The notes under the pieces were generated by a model that saw only the letters and a program-made list of their open reading frames with translations, had not been told where the DNA came from and did not search any database. A stretch of DNA of 26,123 nt from Hydnum rufescens UP504 (taxonomy: Eukaryota > Basidiomycota > Agaricomycetes > Cantharellales > Hydnaceae), in assembly GCA_014904985.1 (NCBI GenBank), contig MU129283.1, positions 1-26,123 of the forward strand, in the 5' to 3' direction. A program made the position numbers and the translations under genes. This document shows, one piece after another, positions 20,100-26,123 of the stretch. The first letter of the stretch is position 1, and each line of letters starts with the position of its first letter.

Positions 20100-20669
20100 C
20101 TCTACTTATGGAATGGTCCACTGACTTCATGGCTCCCTTGAGTTCTCCCAGTTCTCATGGCTCTGTGGATCTGTCTCCAGCCTTGGTGAGGCACAAGATC
20201 GTTCTGGCTACTGGTGGGAAGAGCAATCTGCTTCCTCTCTTTTTGAAGGCAAGCCAGCAGATAAGGCTTGTGATGATGCCTCTACAGTGAGGGAGGTGAG
20301 TCATGCTTCCATGGTGAAAGGTGGTATTCTTGCTGATCCCCTGACACCTCAACCCCAACACCTCAACATGGATATGTATCCCCTAGATTCAACCTTTCCA
20401 ATGAGTCCAACAATGACGAGGCGCTACCACCCCCACTGAAAAGGAGACGAGGACCAAACCTCAATGCCCTCTCGAAAAGTGTGAGTCGGGCCTCAGCGGA
20501 TGATGAAGAACTTGCATCGCAAGTCTCCATGCACAACTATGATCCCACCCCTACCCATAAGAATGTGCATGACCTTTGCACAGGCCTAAGGCATGACAAA
20601 ATGGCCAAGATTAATGACAGCAAGGACAGCCTCTTGGTCTGCCTCTGGTGTGTCTTCTCTCTCTCTTGA
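20100..20669 (+). pseudogene. Fragments of an unknown Ser/Pro-rich gene
   Basis: Successive coding-like stretches occur in different frames: PLSSPSSHGSVDLSPAL (from about 20131); then EAQDRSGYWWEEQSASSLF continuing into DASTVREVSHASMVKGGI and LADPLTPQPQHLNMD (about 20185-20372); then SNNDEALPPPLKRRRGPN and SRASADDEELASQV, ending at 20669. The KRRRG patch looks like a nuclear localisation signal. A small intron around 20370-20395 may explain one frame change, but the first needs an indel. I do not recognise the family, and I infer a decayed gene or gene piece. Confidence 0.4.
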
Positions 20670-21248
20670 TCTCTTTCTACATCTCATCACTCTCTAGTAT
20701 GTATCTGTACATATTACCTCAGATTCCAACCGAAAGCCTCATTGATTACTAGGTACAATTAGTAGCATGTATCATAAAATTCAGTATCTGCAATGTAACT
20801 GCTGCTTCTAGCTTATCTCCACCTTGCTAGGAGAGGCAGACATCTGCATTTCTATGGACAGAAGCGACATTTACATGTGCAATCAAGTCTCAAGGATGAG
20901 AGGAAGCAGAAAAATCAAAAAATGACAGGAGACAAAATTACTGCATGGGTGGCGATGGTCAAGAGTGGTCTGATGTAACACCATAACACTAAGTAAGGCT
21001 TTACCTTTACAGTAGTTGGTGATTGCAAGCATAGGGAATCAAAAAAGAAGGGAGGAACATGTGGGCCAAAAGCAAGGAGTGAGATGAGCCATTACTCTAA
21101 TAAAAAAAAGTATGTGAGAACGCATGGGTAGAGTCGTCCGGGACAAATCAGATTACTTCTCTGACACTTGGCACTATGTCCGTCACTTTTGCCTAACCCC
21201 AACAGTTCCAACTCAGTACAAAAGACATTGGCCTCACTGGAAAGAGGT
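20670..21248. other. No feature recognised
   Basis: AT-richer sequence with only short open frames. The minus-strand frame 21370 to 21092 enters from the 21.25-21.57 kb repeat and then becomes featureless. No repeat, RNA or gene is supported. Confidence 0.4.
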
Positions 21249-21570
21249 GTACCTTCAACAGGCTGTTTCTTGGCATCTTTTCGAGTGATGGGAGACTTCT
21301 CTGTCATTGGGCTTGGTACGCGATCTGGATTTTTGTTGAGCATAAAGCCATGAGTCAATTGGGATGACACCTACTGTCAATATGATGTTTCTTGACATCT
21401 TTTCGAGTGATAGCAGACTTCTCCATCATTGGGCTTGAAGGAATGTGATCTGTATTTTTGCTGAGTGTGTAAAGCCATGAGTTCATCGGAATTACGCCTA
21501 CCGTCAATGTGATGTTTCTTAACATCTTTGCCAGTAATGGTGGATTTCTCTTTTGTAGGCACCTGGGGTG
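21249..21570 (-). repeat. Degenerate coding repeat, about 125-bp unit, about 2.6 copies
   Basis: Units begin at about 21249, 21369 and 21496 and share TGTTTCTTGACATCTTTT, CGAGTGAT, GAGACTTCT/GCAGACTTCT, ATTGGGCTTG and AAAGCCATGAGT. On the minus strand they read EKSPITRKDAKK, EKSAITRKDVKKHHID and EKSTITGKDVKKHHID, so the repeat probably once encoded a Lys-rich protein repeat. Spacing differences of 120 and 127 bp break the frame between copies. It lies directly downstream of the acidic gene and could be part of its old 3' end. Confidence 0.6.
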
Positions 21571-21583
21571 ATTTTTTAAACCC

Positions 21584-22581
21584 TCACAGAGGGCCCACCT
21601 TTTCAACCTTGCATGCCTGAGAGTTCACCTTGGGACTGGGTGATCCTTGAGGCAACTCATGAGAGGATCCAACCTTCTTCCATTCATTGCGCACCTGTTT
21701 ACATTCCATCTCATGATGGGTTGTTGACTCGTTGGCGGGATGTTTACGGGAAATCACCATTAATTTCACTCTGTGGTCCTTCGCTGGCTGGATAGCCCAA
21801 GGAAGAACATCATAAGCTCTGAAAAAGGGGAAGGGTTAATCCAATGATACACTCGTAGATTAGATTAGACACAACACTCACACTTTTGTGAAGCACCCTT
21901 TGAACTCTTCATGACCTTCTTGGGCGACGGCTTCCTAATCCCCACAACTGCTTCGACTTCTTTGTCTTCATCATCCTCATCTTCATTGTCCTCGTCTTCA
22001 TCTCCTTCTTCCTCCTCGCCGCTGTCATCAGTGTGCAGATCGTAACATCCTTGAGAATAGAAACATTAGTCACATTATCCAACGTGATAAATTCATGTTT
22101 ACCCTTGGCCTTCGCTTTGGAAACAGCCTCTTCTTCGGTCTCATCAGTTGACTGACCTTTCTGGGAGTGCGCCTTGAGCTCCTTCCCTTTGATCTTTGAG
22201 GCCCTCCTATCTGAGTTCCTTCTGGAGACGTGCTCTTTGATTGAGCCATGTTTAGAGCAAATTGGCTGGGCTTCGCTATCATTGCCATTATCATATTTGT
22301 CATCATCACTGCTATCATTTGCCCTGTCTTCACTAGCAGAATGATAGCGAGCTTGGAAGGAAACCCTTAGCAACACTTCTCACGCATCCATGAAGACAGT
22401 ACTCACATTTGGTAGACCAAGCATCCTTCATCTTGTTCAAGGGCACTTTCGTGGCAATGCAAACTTTCGTGGAGGTGTGGACTTTCGTGGCAGAGTGAGC
22501 TTTTGTGGCATGGACTTTCTGGGGACGGTCATCGTCCTCACTGTCATTGACACAGTCATTATCATGAGAGAGCCTGTTCAC
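21584..22581 (-). CDS. Unknown acidic/Lys-rich protein gene, spliced, possibly damaged
   Basis: Minus-strand exons read, in order: NRLSHDNDCVNDSEDDDRPQ, ATKVHTSTKV and KMKDAWSTK (22581 to about 22407); DRANDSSDDDKYDNGNDSEA, KIKGKELKAHSQKGQSTDE and ITLDNVTNVSILKD (about 22330 to 22050); then an extremely acidic run (DSGEEEEGDEDEDNEDEDDE) and VVGIRKPSPKKVMKSSKG; and finally AYDVLPWAIQPAKDHRVKLM through VEKVGPL-stop at 21584. Intron 21883-21819 (65 nt, GTGTGAGTG to TTTCAG) joins the last two cleanly (SQK-AYDVLP). The first junction (donor GTGAGTACT at about 22406, acceptor CTGCTAG) misses frame by one base, and the move into the acidic run near 22050 needs another junction. I do not recognise the family; its composition recalls nuclear chaperone-like or scaffold proteins. 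The fold-back element begins 39 bp upstream of the first Met. Confidence 0.45.
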
Positions 22582-22619
22582 CTCTGGGAACAGAAACCTC
22601 CGCTTAGCCCATAGGTCCC

Positions 22620-22639
22620 ATTAGGCTATTGCATGGGGT
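22620..22639 (+). repeat. Left 20-bp terminal inverted repeat of the fold-back element
   Basis: ATTAGGCTATTGCATGGGGT matches the reverse complement of 25972-25991 in all 20 bases. Beyond it the two ends diverge, although both contain CCACAGGGT and CCTGCAGGGT words further in. Confidence 0.85.
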
Positions 22640-22979
22640 CCCCACGGGGGAATTTAGGACCTCCCATGCCACAGGGTTGAAAACCCACCCCCGTGAGTCA
22701 CGGGGTAAAAGCCACGGGATACAAGGCGGGGTTGAAAAACCCGGGGGGACCCTGCAGGGTTCCCGCAGGGTGCCAATTATCTGTATCTAACTCTATATCA
22801 GCCCCAGGGGCCTCTACAATTTGTTTAAGGAGCTATCTATTATTATATTATTATTATATACATGGAATAGGCTCACGGGCCTGTACAAGCTTGTGTCTGC
22901 TGGGCTCTTGGATTGGGTTGTGGGTGGCTTCACACATCCATTTTTTGTGCAGGGGGGTTTTTGCACAGGGAAAAGGTAT

Positions 22980-24345
22980 CTAGATCAGTAAATAATATGT
23001 TAACAATAATAAAAAACAGAGGCAGTGCCAAAAGAGCAGCTTCTGCTGCTCTTTTGGCACTGTTGTACATCTTGTAATTGAGAACTTACCAGGCATTACC
23101 ACACACCTGCTGCAGCAGGGGTGTGGTACCGTATATTAACTGTCAACGTGTAGGTTGTGGGTGTTCGGGTGCTGGGGGGGTTCTTGGGTCGGGTGGCAGG
23201 TGGCTGCGCACATCCATTTTTCGTGCGGGGGAGTTTTTGCACAGGGCAAAGGTACCTAGATCAGTAAATAATACGTTAATAATAATAAAAAACAGAGGAG
23301 TGCCAAAAGAGCAGCTTCTGCTGCTCTTTTGGCACTGTTGTACATCCTGTAATGGAGAACTTACCAGGTATTACCACACACCTGCCGCAGTGGGTGTGTG
23401 GTACCATATATTAACCATCGACATGGAGATTGCAGGTGTTTGGGTGCTGGGTTCTTGGGTCGGGTGGTGGGTGGCTGTGTACATCTGTTTTTCGTGCAGG
23501 GGGGGTTTGTGTAGGGCGAAGGCACCTATATCAGTAAGTAATACATTAGTGATAATAAAAACAAAGACAGTGCCAAAAGAGCAGCTTCTGCTGCTCTTTT
23601 GGCACCAGCAGGGTTAGACATACCTGATATTACCACACACCCACTTCAGCGGGTGTGTGGTATGCGATTTTGTCGATTGTCATGTTTGGGGGCTGGACAC
23701 TCAGGGCTTGGGTGGTTGCGCATTAAATTCATACTGAGAGCTCGTCTGTGACCTCATCGGGCGGGTTTTCGCAGAGGGAAAGGACCTAGATGAACGAATA
23801 ATAAGACATTAGTGAAAAAACAAAGAAAACAGAGGTGCCAAAAGAGCAGCTTCTGCTGCTCCTTTGGCACCAGTGGGATTAGACACACCTGATATTACCA
23901 CACACCTGCTTTGGCGGGTGTGTGGTACGAGATTGCATGATCATCGTGTTTGGGGCCTGGCACTCAGGGGTTGGGGTCTGGGTGGCTTCATGCTGCCATA
24001 TTTTGCCCTGGGCCATGTCTGTGCATTCCTCAGGTGGGGTTTCATGGAGGGAGAAAGGACCTAGAATAACAAATTTGTTAGTTAAAAAAAAAAAAACAAG
24101 CAATGCCAAAAGAGCAGCTATTGCTGCTCTTTTGGCATCGTTGTACACCCCAGATGAAAAACTTACCTAATAGTGCCACACACCCACTGGGGTGGGTGTG
24201 TGGCACTGTCTCGTGCTTGCTTCGGGTGGCCTTAGTAGAGTAGATGAGATGCCACTGAACTCCGGCAATTGCTGGTCTCAAAAAAGCACCCAAGTATGGG
24301 CAATACAAGGCTCACATAAATGAATAATAGATACCTACACACAGA
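22980..24345 (+). repeat. Left arm: five hairpin-pair units
   Basis: Hairpin A (16-bp stem GTGCCAAAAGAGCAGC, 4-nt loop) lies at 23025-23060, 23300-23335, 23570-23605, 23835-23870 and 24103-24138. Hairpin B (stem CCACACACC with variable inner pairs) lies at 23097-23128, 23372-23403, 23631-23662, 23896-23927 and 24172-24206. A precedes B in every unit. Between units are an AT-rich stretch (TCAGTAAATAATA and AATAATAAAAAACAGAG) and a G/T-rich stretch (GGGTGTT, TTCTTGGGTCGGGTGG). A-loops are TTCT four times, then TATT. Confidence 0.9.
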
Positions 24346-24374
24346 ATAATAGACAAATATTTATTATTTATTAC
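24346..24374. other. Fold-back axis (AT-rich loop)
   Basis: A 29-nt AT-rich spacer separates ATACCTACACACAGA (24331-24345) from its reverse complement (24375-24389). It contains further AATAAT/ATTATT pairing potential, so the real unpaired loop could be only a few bases. Such a short loop makes the locus a near-perfect long palindrome. Confidence 0.85.
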
Positions 24375-25680
24375 TCTGTGTGTAGGTATCTATTATTCAT
24401 TTATATGAGCCTTGTATTGCCCATTCTTGGGTGCTTTTTTGAGACTGGCAATCGCCAGAGTTGAGTGGCGTCTCGTCTACTCTACTAAGGCCACCCGAAG
24501 CAAGCATGAGATGGTGCCACACACCCGCCCCAGTGGGTGTGTGGCACTATTAGGTAAGTTTTTCATCTGGGGTGTATGACAATGCCAAAAGAGCAGCAAC
24601 AGCTGCTCTTTTGGTGTTGCTTGTGTTGTTTTTTTAACTAACAAATTCATTATTTTAGATCCTTTCTCCCTCCGCCAAATTATGCAGACAAGGCCCAGGG
24701 TGAAATATGGGGGCGCGTGCAGCCACCCAGGACCTCAACCTTGCATATCCCCAGCCCCTAGAACAACAAATCAAGTATGCCACACACCCGCTTCAGCAGG
24801 TGTGTGGCAATATTTGGTCAGTTTTTTAAATTACAGGTTGTATGCCGATGCCAAAAGAGCAGCACCAGCTGCTCTTTTGGTGTTACCTTTGAATTTTTTT
24901 TCTTTTACTGACTTATTATTATTCTAGGGACTTATACCCAACCCGACGAATGTACAGACAATGCCCAGGACAAAACACAGGAGCACACAGCCACCTCTAT
25001 CCCCGACCCTTGATTTTATGCAATGACAAAACAAATACATGCCACACACCCGCCAAAGTGGGTGTGTGGCACTATCAGGTGAGTTTCTTCAATTACAAGG
25101 GGTACAATGACACCAAAAGAGCAGCACCAGCTGCTCTTTTGGCATTACCTTTGAATTTTTTTTCTTTTACTGACTTATGATTATTCTAGGGACTTATACC
25201 CAACCCGACGAATGTACAGACAACACCCAGGACAAAACACAGGAGCATGCAGCCACCTCTATCCCCTGACCCTCGATTTTATGCAATGACAAAACAAATA
25301 CATGCCACACACCTGCCAAAGCAGGTGTGTGGCACTATCAGGTGAGTTTCTTCAATTACAGGGGGTATGACAATGCCAAAAGAGCAGCACCAGCTGCTCT
25401 TTTGGCGTTACATTTGAATTTTTTTTCTTTTACTGACATATTATTATTCTAGGGACTTATACCCAACCCGATGAATGTACAGACAATGCCCAGGACAAAA
25501 CACGGGAGCACACAGCCACCTCTATCCCCTGACCCTCAATTTTATGCAACAATGAAACAAATATGTGCCACACACCCACCGAAGCAGGTGTGTGGCAATA
25601 TTAGGTCAGTTTTTTTGATTATGGGGTGTATGACAACACCAAAAGAGCAGCATCAGCTGCTCTTTGGGTGTTACCTTTGA
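24375..25680 (-). repeat. Right arm: five hairpin-pair units, mirrored
   Basis: Hairpin B lies at 24514-24546, 24778-24809, 25040-25071, 25303-25334 and 25566-25597. Hairpin A lies at 24582-24617, 24848-24883, 25110-25145, 25373-25408 and 25636 to about 25670. B precedes A here, the mirror image of the left arm. A-loops are AACA, ACCA, ACCA, ACCA and ATCA. The four outer units are close copies of each other (shared GAATTTTTTTTCTTTTACTGA and GGGACTTATACCCAACC), which suggests recent unit amplification within this arm. Confidence 0.9.
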
Positions 25681-25971
25681 ATTTTTTTTCCTTTACTGAC
25701 ATGTTATTCAAGGGACTTATACCCAACCTGACAAATGCAGTGAACCTGTTATACAATGTATATATAATAATAAATAATAATATAGTAATCACAAAGGGTC
25801 AGTGAAATAGGAAAGTGAGGGAAGCAAATAATCCCATAGGCCTCAGATATTTAAACCCACCTCCATATCTCTGGGGATGGTGGGTTCTTGGCAGGTTTTG
25901 GCCAAGGGTCCACATTAACACTCCCACCCTGCAGGGTTGACCCTGTGGTGCCAAAACCTGCGGGTTTCGAA

Positions 25972-25991
25972 ACCCCATGCAATAGCCTAAT
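25972..25991 (-). repeat. Right 20-bp terminal inverted repeat of the fold-back element
   Basis: ACCCCATGCAATAGCCTAAT is the exact reverse complement of the left terminus. The 132 bp to its right show no feature that I can tie to the left flank. Confidence 0.85.
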
Positions 25992-26123
25992 CCACTGTGC
26001 CGTACTCATGGGTAGGAGAGATGAACTCAAGGCAGGCATGGCTTCTCTTACAGAGCCTCATCATTGGATTCATCTATGAAGAAAAGAACTCTGATGAGAG
26101 GATCCTCAAGCCTAATTCTCAGC
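25992..26123. other. Right flank of the fold-back element, no feature
   Basis: This stretch runs to the end of the window. The open frame 25888-26079 crosses the element boundary and is not convincing. I cannot tell whether it continues the gene on the other side of the element. Confidence 0.4.

Larger units (their letters stand above)
22620..25991. mobile_element. Fold-back element: mirrored arms of hairpin-bearing tandem units
   Basis: The element has perfect 20-bp terminal inverted repeats (ATTAGGCTATTGCATGGGGT at 22620-22639, reverse complement at 25972-25991) and is an almost continuous inverted repeat folding at about 24360. Each arm holds five units of about 265 bp. Moving from either end to the centre, each unit places the GTGCCAAAAGAGCAGC hairpin first and the CCACACACC hairpin next. 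The central 24143-24345 and 24375-24590 segments are near-identical reverse complements, and similarity falls toward the ends. No open frame carries a recognisable domain. The architecture (long inverted arms made of direct repeats) is that of fold-back transposons such as Drosophila FB or Galileo. I see no target-site duplication: flanks are AGGTCCC on the left and CCACTGT on the right. Confidence 0.8.

Noticed and set aside
23025..23060. Hairpin A as a transcription terminator
   Set aside because: Intrinsic terminators are bacterial. The hairpin recurs ten times in non-coding repeat units, with none tied to a gene end.
22693..23617. Plus-strand ORFs 22693-22983 and 23078-23617
   Set aside because: They run through hairpin units of the fold-back element and repeat themselves with the unit. 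No domain is visible.
23025..25670. CRISPR-like array of regularly spaced palindromes
   Set aside because: The spacers are repeats themselves, the period is about 265 bp, the orientation mirrors at the centre, and the host is a eukaryote.

Overview
The window looks like a transposon-rich stretch of a mushroom-type basidiomycete (Agaricomycetes) genome. The evidence is a KDZ (Kyakuja-Dileera-Zisupton) transposase with a CxC1-type cysteine cluster, many short spliceosomal introns (about 51-69 nt, donors GTATGT or GTGAGT, CTAA-type branch sites, CAG or TAG acceptors), a relic of a MYND-finger protein of the fungal samB/Mub1 type, and a ribosomal protein L35 (uL29) relic that still has its introns. 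I see no bacterial operons, tRNA, rRNA or CRISPR. All family names rest on motif recognition, because no search could be run.

Layout. 1-4.4 kb: simple repeats, a coiled-coil coding fragment on + (about 740-1078), a decayed samB/Mub1-like gene on - (about 2640-1450), a 64-bp minisatellite (2715-3085) and mostly non-coding DNA. About 4.42-19.93 kb: a proposed 15.5-kb element bounded by inverted copies of one terminal sequence (core 4500-4640 and 19660-19845). Inside it, two leftward cargo gene blocks (8252 to 4869, clearly decayed; 12580 to 8888, largely open) diverge from a rightward KDZ transposase gene (15367 to 19537). The 2.8 kb between the divergent genes holds two tandem duplications and the L35 relic. 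19.9-22.6 kb: fragments of unrecognised genes, including a spliced acidic gene on - (22581 to 21584).

22,620-25,991: the most striking object, a 3.4-kb fold-back element. It has perfect 20-bp terminal inverted repeats and two long arms mirrored around about 24,360. Each arm carries five roughly 265-bp units, and each unit contains two different hairpins (stem GTGCCAAAAGAGCAGC and stem CCACACACC) in fixed order. There are 10 + 10 hairpins with conserved stems and variable loops, and no evident ORF.

How it fits together. The KDZ gene is the only recognisable transposase and would be the mobilising enzyme for the 15.5-kb unit. Its own integrity is doubtful: one exon junction does not keep phase, and a coding 15-bp minisatellite has lost four bases. 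The fold-back element has no coding capacity and would have to be mobilised in trans. Frame breaks recur at coding repeats (5.33, 10.1 and 19.0 kb), which suggests repeat slippage as a route of decay here.
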